DNA of 64,000 nucleotides from Frankia sp. RB7 (GTDB lineage Bacteria; Pseudomonadota; Alphaproteobacteria; Rhizobiales; Xanthobacteraceae), in the NCBI GenBank assembly GCA_030403585.1, contig JAUEPE010000018.1, positions 1-64,000 of the forward strand, written 5' to 3'. Below, in pieces: positions 8,743-17,998 of the stretch (position 1 is its first letter; every line of letters begins with the position of its first letter). The notes beneath the pieces are model-generated. The model was not told the origin of the DNA, made no database searches, and saw only the letters and a list, made by a program, of their open reading frames with translations. A program made the translations under genes and the position numbers.

Positions 8743-9369
8743 TCAATCCAGCTTCGCCTCCATCCCCCGCTTCACCGCCGGGCGGGCCATCAGCGCGTCG
8801 TACCAGCGCTTGACGTTGGGGAATCCGGCGAGATCAACCTTGTGGCGAGGGTGGCGCCAGGCCCAGCCCAAAATGGCGAAATCGGCGACCGAGAGATCGC
8901 CGGCGACGAAGTCGTGGCCGTCGAGGCGGCGGTCCAGCACGCCGTAGAGCCGGTGGGTCTCGGCCATGTAGCGCTTCAGGCCGTAGGCGCGGTCGTGCTC
9001 GTTCTCGAGCGCGATGAAATGGTGCACCTGGCCCGGCATCGGCCCGAAACCGCCCATCTGCCACATCAGCCATTCGTAGACGGGGATGCGCCCCGAGAGC
9101 GATTTCGGCAGGAATTTACCGGTCTTTTCGCCGAGATAGAGCAGGATCGCGCCGGACTCGAAGATGCTGACCGGCTTGCCGTCCGGCCCCTCGGGGTCGA
9201 GGATCGCGGGGATCTTGTTGTTCGGGGAGAGTTTGAGGAACTCCGGCGCCATCTGCTCGCCTTTGCTGATGTTCACCGGGATTACCTTGTAAGGCAGCCC
9301 CATTTCCTCCAGCGCGACCGAGATTTTGCGGCCGTTCGGCGTGTTCCAGGTGTGAAGTTCGATGGTCAT
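8743..9369 (-). CDS. Glutathione S-transferase family protein (YfcG/Ure2p-like)
   Basis: A 208-residue two-domain GST. The thioredoxin-like N-terminal half starts IELHTWNTPNGRKISVALEEMGL, where Asn-Thr-Pro-Asn-Gly matches the disulfide-reductase YfcG/YghU/Ure2p branch. SPNNKIPAILDP and IFESGAILLYLGEKTG are the glutathione-binding blocks. The helical C-terminal domain ends in WYDALMARPAVKRGM. The frame extends 20 codons upstream through a repetitive stretch, so the ATG at 9369 is preferred. A role in glutathione-dependent disulfide reduction or peroxide defence is inferred from the family. It is divergent from pyrE. Confidence 0.92.
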   Translation of the reverse strand: MTIELHTWNTPNGRKISVALEEMGLPYKVIPVNISKGEQMAPEFLKLSPNNKIPAILDPEGPDGKPVSIFESGAILLYLGEKTGKFLPKSLSGRIPVYEWLMWQMGGFGPMPGQVHHFIALENEHDRAYGLKRYMAETHRLYGVLDRRLDGHDFVAGDLSVADFAILGWAWRHPRHKVDLAGFPNVKRWYDALMARPAVKRGMEAKLD

Positions 9370-9566
9370 TTGCCTGTTTCCTTGCCCAGTTTCTCGCCCA
9401 GTTTCTTGCCCGAGATCTCGGGCATCCACCTACTCCAGAAAGTTGCACCCCCACAACCGACGGACCGGGATGGCCGATCCCTGTTGACGGGGGACGCCCC
9501 CTCTGGAATGTGACTGCCGTCGCGGATAAATTCCGTCACCTTCAAGAACGCCCCCGAGGGACCGCC

Positions 9567-10130
9567 GTGTCGAAATCAGCCTCCCGCGCCCGCCTGTTCG
9601 AAATCATCCGCCGGCGCTCCTTCGGCCGCGGCGAGGTGACGCTCGCGTCGGGCCGCAAGAGCGATTTCTATTTCAACCTCAAGCCGACCATGCTGGACCC
9701 GGAGGGCGCGACGCTGCTGGCCGAGCTGACCTATGAGACGCTGAAGGACGACAATCTCGATTTCATCGGCGGGCTCGAGATGGGCGCGGTGCCGCTGGCC
9801 GGTGCGCTGGCGCAGATCTCCTGGATCAAGGGCCATCCGATCGCGGCATTCTTCGTGCGCAAGAAGCCGAAGGAGCATGGCGCCAAGCTCGCGATCGAAG
9901 GTTTGCCGAAGGGCGAGACACTGGATGGCAAGCGCGTCGTGATCGTCGAGGACGTGACCACGACAGGCGGCTCGGCGATGCAGGCCGTGGAATCCGTGCG
10001 CGAGACCGGCGCCGAAGTGGTGCTGGTGCTGACCATGGTCGACCGCGAGGAGGGCGCCGACGATACCTTTGGTGCGGCCGGCCTGCCGTTCCGCTCGCTC
10101 TACAAGGCGTCGGAATTCTTGAAGGCTTGA
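9567..10130 (+). CDS. pyrE: Orotate phosphoribosyltransferase
   Basis: Joins orotate to PRPP to give OMP in pyrimidine synthesis. The 187-residue length fits the family. The PRPP-binding signature is VVIVEDVTTTGGSAMQAV, and LASGRKSDFYFNLKPTMLDPEG is typical of the N-terminal half. The flexible-loop region FFVRKKPKEHG is present. The frame is open from 9510, but the GTG at 9567 has a GAGGG ribosome-binding site six bases upstream and begins at the conserved domain, so I prefer it. Confidence 0.95.
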   Translation: MSKSASRARLFEIIRRRSFGRGEVTLASGRKSDFYFNLKPTMLDPEGATLLAELTYETLKDDNLDFIGGLEMGAVPLAGALAQISWIKGHPIAAFFVRKKPKEHGAKLAIEGLPKGETLDGKRVVIVEDVTTTGGSAMQAVESVRETGAEVVLVLTMVDREEGADDTFGAAGLPFRSLYKASEFLKA

Positions 10131-10240
10131 TGGCGCGAGGCGCCCCTTCAACCGCTCATTTACCATCCCGCTTTATGGTGAATCATGTGCTGAGACCCGA
10201 GGGGTCCCGGCCGGTTCGGTAGCGTCGGGTGGAGTAAGCG

Positions 10241-11056
10241 TTGCGTACAGAGTTGTCCCATGCGCGCCAGCGGCGTCGCGCGATGCTTGTGGCCGCCACC
10301 CTGGCAGCACCGCTGCTTGCAGCCCCGGCCCCGGTTTCGGCCGAAGGCCTGTTCGACTTCTTCTTCGGCGGAGCCCAGCAACGTCCGCAGCGGGACGTGC
10401 CACAGGCGAACTCCTTCGTCGATCCCTTCGCCAGTCAGCAGAACCCGGCCGCTCAGCCGCAATATGTGCCGCCAACCCGCTCGGCCGCGGCCGGTGGCTC
10501 CGGCCCGGCGTTCTGCGTGCGCAGCTGTGACGGCAAATATTTTCCGCTGATGCGCGGCCTCGCCTCGCCGGCACAGATGTGTCAGTCCTTCTGTCCTGCC
10601 AGCACGACAAAAGTTTTTTTCGGCTCCTCGATCGACGGCGCCTATTCCCAGACCGGCGAGCGCTACGCCGACAGCGAGAACGCATTCGCTTACCGCAAGG
10701 CGCTGCGCGCGGACTGCACCTGCAACGGCCGCGAGCCAGCCGGGCTCGCTCCGGTCGATTTGACGCTGGATAGTTCGCTGAAGGCCGGCGACGTCATCGC
10801 CACCACCGACGGCCTGGTCGCCTATACCGGCGTCCGCCTCGGCATGGATCAGACCGCAGAGTTCACCCCGGTCGCTTCCTATCCCGGCCTCACCGCGCAG
10901 GTCCGCGCCCGGCTCGGCGAGATGAAGGTGGCTCCGGTGCGGGCGGAGACGGTGGCGGCAGACGCTCCGGCAGCCGAGATCGTGCGCGAGACGCTGCCGG
11001 ATGTCACGGTGCCGAAGGCGTCGGCGAAATCGGCGAAGCGGGCGGGACTGGATTAG
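10241..11056 (+). CDS. DUF2865 secreted protein
   Basis: A 271-residue exported protein counted from a TTG at 10241; an ATG at 10283 is an alternative. A signal peptide (AMLVAATLAAPLLAAPAPVSAEG) is followed by a Gln/Pro-rich linker. The conserved block has four paired cysteines (CVRSCDGKYFPL, CQSFCPAS) and later CTCNG, with GERYADSENAFAYRKALR between. This is the DUF2865 pattern found in Rhizobiales. Function is unknown. The C-terminal 60 residues are Ala/Val/Glu-rich and of low complexity. It probably acts in the periplasm or envelope. Confidence 0.85.
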   Translation: MRTELSHARQRRRAMLVAATLAAPLLAAPAPVSAEGLFDFFFGGAQQRPQRDVPQANSFVDPFASQQNPAAQPQYVPPTRSAAAGGSGPAFCVRSCDGKYFPLMRGLASPAQMCQSFCPASTTKVFFGSSIDGAYSQTGERYADSENAFAYRKALRADCTCNGREPAGLAPVDLTLDSSLKAGDVIATTDGLVAYTGVRLGMDQTAEFTPVASYPGLTAQVRARLGEMKVAPVRAETVAADAPAAEIVRETLPDVTVPKASAKSAKRAGLD

Positions 11057-11087
11057 GGCCCAGCTCTGAATTGCCTCTGCGGTGGCA

Positions 11088-11126
11088 CTCTGGATTGCTT
11101 CGTCGCTGCGCTCCTCGCAATGACGA
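11088..11126. repeat. Half copy of a dispersed inverted repeat
   Basis: The sequence ggattgcttcgtcgctgcgc followed by ctcgcaatgacg matches the right arm of the complete inverted repeat at 52086–52165. Only one arm is present here. It sits between the convergent DUF2865 gene and the hypothetical gene at 11138. Confidence 0.6.
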
Positions 11127-11137
11127 AGGAGACGGCG

Positions 11138-11569
11138 TCACCGCCCAATAATCACGCCGATCACATTCGGCGCCGCCAGATATTTCTCCTCGATCGCCGC
11201 GCGCGCGGCAGCACGGTTTTCAGCCGTCAGCAGGCCTCGCTTCTCGGCCAAGATCATCCAGCAAAAGCCCCACCAGTCGGTCAGCATGCCCGTCTCGCTG
11301 ACGAGGTCGTAGCCCTGCTCGGCCGCGAAGATGCGCGCATGCGCTTCGTCCAGCGTGTCGAGGAAATGATGATCCTCGGCTGCGAACAGATCGTCGCTGA
11401 TGTCGTCGATGGCGTAGCCCCAGATCGACTGGCACACCGCGTTGAACTCGCGATCGAACTGGTCGTCGTCGACCGCATAACGCCGCGCCGCCTGATGCAG
11501 CCGCGACAGCGACCGCGCAAAATCGGCGATCCGGGTGATGGCAAATTGATCGAAGGCAATGGTGGACAT
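11138..11569 (-). CDS. Hypothetical protein, 143 residues
   Basis: I do not recognise a family. The protein is soluble, acidic and rich in Ala, Asp and aromatic residues, with no signal peptide or membrane helix. It contains WGYAIDDISDDLF and LTDWWGFCWMILAEKRGLL. Predicted largely helical from composition. It begins at an ATG (11569) and is divergent from the small sigma region 1.1 gene. The codon usage is like that of its neighbours, so it is likely a genuine gene. Confidence 0.7.
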   Translation of the reverse strand: MSTIAFDQFAITRIADFARSLSRLHQAARRYAVDDDQFDREFNAVCQSIWGYAIDDISDDLFAAEDHHFLDTLDEAHARIFAAEQGYDLVSETGMLTDWWGFCWMILAEKRGLLTAENRAAARAAIEEKYLAAPNVIGVIIGR

Positions 11570-11736
11570 GTAGTCCTCGCGACGGCTGTCAGACCCTAGA
11601 TATTGTGTCGGCGATGCGCCGAATCACAATGATATATCAAAGACTTGCTAAAGTGTTCTTAATTTGTTCCAGGTAACAGCGATACAACATCGAGACTCTT
11701 CCCTCTTGGTAGAAGGGTTTGTTGGAGGACCTACAC

Positions 11737-11916
11737 GTGAGACTGCAGGATGCAATCCGAATGGCACTGGAGCTCGACCGCCCGACAGGTGTCGTCACAT
11801 TCGATCAGCTCAACGACTTGTTGCCATCAACCACCATGGCTCCCGAAGACATCGAAGCGGTCATGCAGGCGCTCAGCAATGAAGGAATAAATATCGTCGA
11901 AAGCGATCCGCCATAA
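11737..11916 (+). CDS. Stand-alone sigma-70 region 1.1 domain protein
   Basis: A 59-residue protein starting at GTG 11737, eight bases after a strong GGAGG. An upstream TTG at 11719 is less likely. The core TGVVTFDQLNDLLPSTTM plus PEDIEAVMQALSNEGINIVE matches the N-terminal region 1.1 of RpoD (yVTydeLNdlLP, speIedvmamLsdmGInVve). In RpoD this acidic domain occupies the RNA polymerase main channel and stops free sigma from binding DNA. Here it stands alone, with no sigma regions 1.2–4 in any frame downstream. It might bind core polymerase or sigma as a small regulator; that is inference. Confidence 0.8.
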   Translation: MRLQDAIRMALELDRPTGVVTFDQLNDLLPSTTMAPEDIEAVMQALSNEGINIVESDPP

Positions 11917-11965
11917 GTTTCGCCAGGACGACGATGGGGTGGCAGTCTCGCTTCGCCGCAACTGC

Positions 11966-12193
11966 TCAATTCGCCGCCGACATCAACTTGTCCCCGCACG
12001 CGCTCGCATAAAACTTGCCGCCGCATTGGCGTTTGATGGCGGCACAGCGCGCGGCTGGCGATGCATTCTGCGGGACGGTAAAGCCGCAGCTGAGGCCATC
12101 GGCGCTGCGCTTGCCGGCAGCGAAGGCGGCGCTCGAACTGGCGATGCAGATGACGAGAAGCGCTGCGGCGGCGATTTCGATCAGCAGTCTCAT
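11966..12193 (-). CDS. Small secreted cysteine-containing protein
   Basis: A 75-residue product. The ATG at 12193 has a strong upstream GGAGGAGA. An N-terminal hydrophobic signal (LIEIAAAALLVICIASSSAAFAA) is followed by a short mature part with four cysteines (SCGF, ARCAA, RQCGG, SACGD), probably two disulfides. No family recognised. The frame is open upstream to 12442, but the ribosome-binding site and signal peptide fix the start. It is convergent with the sigma region 1.1 gene (49 bases apart) and divergent from glgP. Confidence 0.75.
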   Translation of the reverse strand: MRLLIEIAAAALLVICIASSSAAFAAGKRSADGLSCGFTVPQNASPAARCAAIKRQCGGKFYASACGDKLMSAAN

Positions 12194-12408
12194 GGGGCGT
12201 CTCCTCCACAGTGATGGCTGAATCTGCGCGCAATCTAGCACGAAATCGGCGTTCCTCCGTACGCATCCGGATTCCCAAACCGGCCCGTTCCTTGCATAAT
12301 TTTGCGCCAGCGCAGTGCACGGCCGCGCCAGGGATGGTTCCGGTGCAGGGGCAAGACGCTTAAGGTTACAAGACGCGTAGGGTTCAGTGGTGTTCTCGCG
12401 ACCAGGAA

Positions 12409-14943
12409 GTGACGGCCTTGCAAGATCAATCGTTCCAGCCAAATTTCCCCACCCCCGGTCAGCCCATCGACGAACTCGCCTTGTCGGAGATCAAGGGCGC
12501 GATCCTGGCGAAGCTGCGCCTTGCCATCGGCAAGGACGCGGGCATGGCGACCAAGCACGACTGGTACCAGGCCGCCGCACTGGCATTGCGCGACCGTATC
12601 GTGCATCGCTGGCTCACGGCCGAGAAGCGCAGCTACGACGCAGGCCGCAAGCGCGTCTATTATCTCTCGCTCGAATTCCTGATCGGCCGCCTCTTCACCG
12701 ACGCGCTCAACAACATGGGGCTCTTGAAGATCTTCGAGGTCGCGCTCGGCGATCTCGGGGTGTCGCTGCCTGAGCTGCGCAAATGCGAGCCGGATGCGGC
12801 GCTCGGCAATGGCGGCCTCGGCCGTCTCGCCGCCTGCTTCATGGAGAGCATGGCGACGCTGTCGATCCCCGCGATCGGCTACGGCATCCGCTACGATTAC
12901 GGTCTGTTCCGCCAGATCATCAATCAGGGCTGGCAGCAGGAATATCCGGACGAATGGCTCGGCTTCGGCAACCCCTGGGAGTTGCAGCGACCGGAGGTGA
13001 TCTACGACATCAATTTCGGTGGCGGCGTCGAGCATGTCGACGACAAGGGCCGCGACCGCGCGATCTGGCATCCGGCCGAGACCGTGCAGGCACTCGCCTA
13101 TGACACGCCGATCGTCGGCTGGCGCGGCCAGCACGTCAACGCGCTGCGCCTGTGGTCCGCGCGCTCGCCCGATCCATTGAAGCTCGACGCGTTCAACAAG
13201 GGCGACTATGTCAGCGCCAGCTCCGAGCAGTCGCGCGCGGAGGCGATCTGCAAATTCCTCTACCCGAACGATGAGAGCCCTGCGGGGCGCGAGCTGCGCC
13301 TGCGGCAGGAATATTTCTTCGTTTCGGCCTCGCTCCAGGATCTCATCAAGCGGCACCTCGCCTCTGACGGCCAGCTCCGCAGCCTGTCGTCCAAGGTCGC
13401 GGTGCAGCTTAACGACACCCATCCGAGCCTCGCCGTCACCGAGCTGATGCGTATTCTGATCGACCTGCACAATTTCCGCTGGGACGAGGCGTGGAAGATC
13501 ACGGTCGCAACGCTGTCCTACACCAACCACACGCTGTTGCCGGAAGCGCTGGAGACCTGGCCGGTCGAGCTGTTCGAGCGCCTGCTGCCGCGCCATCTCG
13601 AGATCATCTACCGCATCAACGTGCAGCACCTCGCGCTGGCCGAAGCGCGCGCGCCGGGCGACATCGATTTCCGCGCCTCGGTCTCGCTGATCGACGAGAA
13701 GAGCGGCCGCCGCGTGCGCATGGGCCAGCTTGCCTTCGTCGGCTCGCACCGCATCAACGGCGTTTCGGCGATGCATTCGGACCTGATGCGCGAGACCGTG
13801 TTCCACGATCTCAACCATCTCTATCCCGGCCGCATCACCAACAAGACCAACGGGATCACCTTCCGCCGCTGGCTGATGCTGGCGAACCCGAAGCTCACCG
13901 ACCTGTTGCGCGAGACCTGCGGCGAAGCCGTGCTCGACGACCCGACGCAGCTCTCTCTACTCGAGGCGCGCGCCAGCGACGTCGAATTCCAGCGCAAATT
14001 CCGCGCCGTCAAACTTCACAACAAGACGGCGCTGGCGCGCCTGATCGGCGAGCGTCTCGGCATCAAGATCGATCCGACCGCGCTGTTCGACGTGCAGATC
14101 AAGCGCATCCACGAATACAAGCGCCAACTCCTCAACGTCATCGAGACGGTCGCGCTGTATCAGTCGATCAAGGACGATCCCAACGGCAATTGGGTGCCGC
14201 GGGTGAAAATCTTCGCCGGCAAGGCCGCGGCAAGCTATCGCTATGCCAAGCTGATCATCAAGCTGATCAACGATGTCGCGGAGGTCGTCAACAACGATCC
14301 CGCGATCGGCGGCAAGCTGAAGGTCGTCTTCCTGCCCGACTACAATGTCAGCCTCGCCGAAGTGATCATTCCCGCGGCCGACCTCTCCGAGCAGATCTCG
14401 ACCGCCGGCATGGAGGCCTCCGGCACCGGCAACATGAAGCTATCGCTGAACGGCGCCCTCACCATCGGCACGCTCGACGGCGCCAATATCGAGATCCGCG
14501 ACCAGGTCGGCCTGGAAAACATCGCGATCTTCGGCATGGAGGCCGGCGACGTAATGATCCGGCGCAAACAGGGACTGGATGCTTCCGACGTGATTCGCAA
14601 ATCGCCGAAGCTTCAGCGCGCCATCAACGCGATCGGCGCCGGCGAATTCTCGCCGGGCGATCCCGGCCGCTTCGAATCCATCGCGCACGCGCTGCGCTAT
14701 CTCGACCACTACATGGTCAGCGCCGATTTCGATTCCTATTACGAGGCGCAGCGTGCGGTCGATGCACGCTGGCAGGTCGCGCCGGCCTGGACCCGCGCCT
14801 CCATCCTCAACGTCGCGCGCATGGCGTGGTTCTCCTCCGATCGCACCATCCGCGAATATGCCGAGGAAATCTGGAACGTGCCGGTCAATCCGGTCACACC
14901 GCCATTCCAGACGGCGGAGGATTTGCGCGACGCGGCGAGCTGA
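12409..14943 (+). CDS. glgP: Glycogen/starch/alpha-glucan phosphorylase
   Basis: Cleaves alpha-1,4-glucan with phosphate to release glucose 1-phosphate. 844 residues, the normal length. Blocks seen include LGNGGLGRLAACFMES, KRIHEYKRQLLN, and the pyridoxal-phosphate lysine motif EASGTGNMKLSLNGALTIGTLDGANIEI near residue 670, with VFLPDYNVSLAE before it. The first residue comes from GTG 12409; the start is uncertain because the nearest purine-rich stretch abuts it. Other glg genes are not nearby. pckA lies 1.2 kb away, so carbon storage and gluconeogenesis genes are close, but no operon is evident. Confidence 0.96.
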   Translation: MTALQDQSFQPNFPTPGQPIDELALSEIKGAILAKLRLAIGKDAGMATKHDWYQAAALALRDRIVHRWLTAEKRSYDAGRKRVYYLSLEFLIGRLFTDALNNMGLLKIFEVALGDLGVSLPELRKCEPDAALGNGGLGRLAACFMESMATLSIPAIGYGIRYDYGLFRQIINQGWQQEYPDEWLGFGNPWELQRPEVIYDINFGGGVEHVDDKGRDRAIWHPAETVQALAYDTPIVGWRGQHVNALRLWSARSPDPLKLDAFNKGDYVSASSEQSRAEAICKFLYPNDESPAGRELRLRQEYFFVSASLQDLIKRHLASDGQLRSLSSKVAVQLNDTHPSLAVTELMRILIDLHNFRWDEAWKITVATLSYTNHTLLPEALETWPVELFERLLPRHLEIIYRINVQHLALAEARAPGDIDFRASVSLIDEKSGRRVRMGQLAFVGSHRINGVSAMHSDLMRETVFHDLNHLYPGRITNKTNGITFRRWLMLANPKLTDLLRETCGEAVLDDPTQLSLLEARASDVEFQRKFRAVKLHNKTALARLIGERLGIKIDPTALFDVQIKRIHEYKRQLLNVIETVALYQSIKDDPNGNWVPRVKIFAGKAAASYRYAKLIIKLINDVAEVVNNDPAIGGKLKVVFLPDYNVSLAEVIIPAADLSEQISTAGMEASGTGNMKLSLNGALTIGTLDGANIEIRDQVGLENIAIFGMEAGDVMIRRKQGLDASDVIRKSPKLQRAINAIGAGEFSPGDPGRFESIAHALRYLDHYMVSADFDSYYEAQRAVDARWQVAPAWTRASILNVARMAWFSSDRTIREYAEEIWNVPVNPVTPPFQTAEDLRDAAS

Positions 14944-15032
14944 TTTTTTCGCAGCGTGAAATCGGCTACGTCCGAGGTAATTGCACAAGCCGGTGGCGGA
15001 CGTGATATGACGTCCATCATTGAACGCCGGAC

Positions 15033-15854
15033 ATGACAATGCACGCCAAGCTCCCGCATCCCTTCGACGACGCCACCCGCATCACAGCCGGGGACTCGAG
15101 CTGGCAGGGCCACACCAGCGACGACTATTGGGCCTTCGTCGGACCGTTCGGCGGCGCCACCGCCGCGACCATTCTGCGCGCGCTGATCGAGCATCCGCAA
15201 CGCGCCGGCGACCCGCTGGCGCTGACCGTCAACTACTGCGCGCCGATCGCCAAGGGCCCGTTCGATCTCGACATCCGGCTGGTGAAGGCCAATCGCTCCA
15301 GCCAGCACTGGAGCGTCGAACTGTCGCAGGGCGGCCGCGAGGTGGCGACGCTCGCCACCGCCGTATTCGCGGAGCGCCGGCCGTCCTGGGAGCACAGGGT
15401 GGCGCAATATCCGGATACAAAGCCGTTCGAAGCGACGCTGCCGTTCCCGAAGATTTCGGCGTCCTGGGCCAACCAATACGACTTCCGCTTCGTCGAGGGT
15501 GAGATGCGGCTGGGGCCGCCGCAACCAGAGCTCGCCAGCACTTACTCAAAGCTCTGGATCAGCGATCGCGAGCCGCGCAAGCTCGACATGCCGTCCCTGA
15601 TGTCGATGTCGGACGCCTTCTTCGGTCGCATCTTCCACGCAAGGCGCGAGCTGGTGCCGTTCGGCACGGTGTCACTGACGACGTATTTCCACACCGACAG
15701 CGAAGAGCTCGCGGCCGAAAACATCACGCGCGTGCTCGCGACGGCCGACTCGAAGATCATGCACAAGAGCTACGCCGACCAGAACGCCGAGTTGTGGTCG
15801 CCGAACGGACGGCTGCTCGCGACGACGACGCAGATCGCGTATTTCAAGGCGTGA
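15033..15854 (+). CDS. Acyl-CoA thioesterase family protein (double hotdog, TesB-like)
   Basis: A 273-residue protein with two hotdog-like halves. The first has WAFVGPFGGATAATILRALIEHPQRAGDPLALTVNYCAPI, matching the thioesterase-like (4HBT_3) pattern. The second half starts around residue 160 and includes SDAFFGRIFHARRELVPFGTVSLTTYFH. The ATG at 15033 is 89 bases after glgP. Likely hydrolyses acyl-CoA thioesters in the cytosol; chain length cannot be inferred. Confidence 0.85.
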   Translation: MTMHAKLPHPFDDATRITAGDSSWQGHTSDDYWAFVGPFGGATAATILRALIEHPQRAGDPLALTVNYCAPIAKGPFDLDIRLVKANRSSQHWSVELSQGGREVATLATAVFAERRPSWEHRVAQYPDTKPFEATLPFPKISASWANQYDFRFVEGEMRLGPPQPELASTYSKLWISDREPRKLDMPSLMSMSDAFFGRIFHARRELVPFGTVSLTTYFHTDSEELAAENITRVLATADSKIMHKSYADQNAELWSPNGRLLATTTQIAYFKA

Positions 15855-15990
15855 CTGTCGTCCCGGACAAGCGCAGCGAAGCGGAGCGCAGCTCCGGGAC
15901 CCAACCACAGGAAGTGATTTGGCGACGATTCTTAGTGATCCCTTCTTCGCCGGTACTTGCACTAAACTCCCTCGATAGATCGCGCCGTAT

Positions 15991-16013
15991 GGGTCCCGGC
16001 CTTCGCCGGGACG
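15991..16013. repeat. Dispersed palindrome, second copy
   Basis: Same gtcccggc–cttc–gccgggac hairpin as at 7821–7844. About 100 bases upstream (15861–15900) is a related half element reading gtcgtcccggacaagcgcag. Both fill the spacer between the thioesterase gene and pckA. Confidence 0.65.
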
Positions 16014-16052
16014 ACACCGAGTGTGTGGTTCGCGCTTGGGCCCACAAACAAG

Positions 16053-16078
16053 AAGGGCGGCCTCACGGCCGCCCTTTT
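16053..16078. terminator. Bidirectional rho-independent terminator
   Basis: An eight-base-pair GC stem (gggcggcc/ggccgccc) with a TCAC loop is followed by TTTT on the plus strand and preceded by A-rich sequence, so it can work on both strands. It lies between the convergent thioesterase and pckA genes, where a shared terminator is expected. This is the clearest terminator in the window. Confidence 0.8.
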
Positions 16079-16098
16079 GCAATCAAGACAGAGCGACC

Positions 16099-17715
16099 TC
16101 ACTCCGCCGCGAGCTTAACGTCCGGCGCAGCCGCACGCACTTCCGCATCCACCTGGGCTTCGAACTTGGCAAAGTTTTTCTGGAACATGCCGACCAGCGC
16201 GCGCGCGGTCTTGTCGAACTCGTCCTTGTCCTTCCAGGTGTTGACCGGATTGAGGATCTCGCTCGGCACACCCGGCAGCGCGGTGGGGACCGCGAAGCCG
16301 AAATATTTGTCGGTGCGGAATTCGACGTTGCGAAGCGAGCCGTCGAGGGCTGCGGTCAGCAGCGCGCGCGTCACCTTGATCGGCATGCGCGAACCCGTGC
16401 CGTACTTGCCGCCGGTCCAGCCGGTGTTGACCAGCCAGCAATCGACATTGTGCTGGGCGATCAGGTCACGCAGCATGTTGCCGTAGACGGACGGATCGAG
16501 CGGCAGGAAGGGCGAACCGAAGCAGGTCGAGAATTCCGGCTGCGGCTCGTTGCCGAGACCACGCTCGGTGCCGGCGACCTTGGCGGTGTAGCCGGAGAGG
16601 AAGTGATACATCGCCTGCGCCGGCGACAGTTTTGCGATCGGCGGCAGCACGCCGAAGGCGTCGGCGGCGAGCATCACCACGTTCTTCGGCTGCGGTGCGC
16701 GGCCGGTGCGCGAGGCGTTCGGGATGAAGTCGAGCGGATAGGCCGAGCGCGTGTTCTCGGTCTTGGAGCCGTCGTCGAAATCGACGATGCGGGTGTCCTC
16801 GTCGAGCACGCAGTTCTCGAGCACCGCGCCGAAGCGGGTCGACGCCGCGTAGATCTCGGGCTCGGCTTCCTGCGAGAGCTTGATGCACTTGGCGTAGCAG
16901 CCGCCCTCGAAATTGAAGATGCCGTTCGGGCCCCAGCCGTGCTCGTCGTCACCGATCAGCGTGCGGTTGGGATCGGCCGACAGCGTGGTCTTGCCGGTGC
17001 CTGACAGGCCGAAGAAGATCGCGGAATCGCCATTCGCGCCGACGTTCGCCGAGCAATGCATCGGCATCACGCCACGCTCGGGCAGATAGTAATTCAGCGT
17101 GGTGAAGACCGACTTCTTCATCTCACCGGCGTAGTAGGAGCCGGCGATCAGGACGATCTTGCGGGCGAAGTCGATCGCGACGACGTTCTCCGACTTGCAG
17201 CCATGGCGCTTCGGATCGGCGCGGAAGCTCGGCATGTCGATGATGGTGAGCTCCGGCGTGAAGCTCGACAGCTCGACCGCCTCGGGGCGGATCAGCAGCG
17301 TGCGAATGAACAGCGAGTGCCAGGCGAGCTCGGTGAAGACGCGCGTCTTGATCCTGTAGGCCGGATCGGCGCCGCCATAGAGGTCCTGCGCGAACAGGCT
17401 CTTGCCTTCGGCGTGCTTGAGGAAATCCTGATAGAGCGTCTCGAACTGCTCGGCAGTGATCGACTGGTTGCCGGCCCACCACATCTTCTTGTCGGTGGTG
17501 GCGTCACGCACCGTGAACTTGTCCTTCGGGCTGCGGCCCGTGAACTCGCCGGTATCGGCGCAGAGCGAACCGTCGGCGGACAGCACCGCCTCGCCTGCGG
17601 AGAGTGAGTGTTGATAGAGTTGCGGTGCGCCCAGGTTCCAGTGAACCTGCTTGAGATTCTTTAAGCCGAATTTGTCGGCGCCGAAGGCACCGTTGCGCAC
17701 GCCCGTCTCTTGCAC
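16099..17715 (-). CDS. pckA: Phosphoenolpyruvate carboxykinase (ATP)
   Basis: Converts oxaloacetate and ATP to PEP, CO2 and ADP, the entry step of gluconeogenesis on dicarboxylates. 538 residues, as expected. The ATP-binding loop is GLSGTGKTTLSADPNR, with HGWGPNGIFNFEGGCYAK after it and the family signature GDDEHGWG. GTG at 17715 is chosen over the longer frame because AGGAGGA lies seven bases upstream. In Rhizobiales, pckA is often adjacent to chvI/chvG; here a CHAT gene and an FMN-protein gene lie between. Confidence 0.97.
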   Translation of the reverse strand: MQETGVRNGAFGADKFGLKNLKQVHWNLGAPQLYQHSLSAGEAVLSADGSLCADTGEFTGRSPKDKFTVRDATTDKKMWWAGNQSITAEQFETLYQDFLKHAEGKSLFAQDLYGGADPAYRIKTRVFTELAWHSLFIRTLLIRPEAVELSSFTPELTIIDMPSFRADPKRHGCKSENVVAIDFARKIVLIAGSYYAGEMKKSVFTTLNYYLPERGVMPMHCSANVGANGDSAIFFGLSGTGKTTLSADPNRTLIGDDEHGWGPNGIFNFEGGCYAKCIKLSQEAEPEIYAASTRFGAVLENCVLDEDTRIVDFDDGSKTENTRSAYPLDFIPNASRTGRAPQPKNVVMLAADAFGVLPPIAKLSPAQAMYHFLSGYTAKVAGTERGLGNEPQPEFSTCFGSPFLPLDPSVYGNMLRDLIAQHNVDCWLVNTGWTGGKYGTGSRMPIKVTRALLTAALDGSLRNVEFRTDKYFGFAVPTALPGVPSEILNPVNTWKDKDEFDKTARALVGMFQKNFAKFEAQVDAEVRAAAPDVKLAAE

Positions 17716-17998
17716 GAAAAATCCTCCTAGAACCCGCGACACTCAGCGCGATCATGCGTGGCGCCGTCGCGGCCACCGTTAATAATAGGCCGTCCAGCCT
17801 CGGTTGGACGACCTAATATCGGTGAACGCTGACGTTGCCAAGCTGATCCCTTGGGATTTGGTTTATTCAAGGACTGAGCCAAAAGTCGCGCATGCCTGCT
17901 CTGAGCAGACGCGTCAAAAAATCACTGATGGTCGCGCAACCAAACACTCAGTTCAGCGTTCCATTCGATTGTTGCGACGCACAATACAAGGGGTTGTT

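Noticed and set aside
12235..13818. Minus-strand open frame (527 codons) opposite glgP
   Set aside because: Antisense mirror of glgP; no family resemblance.
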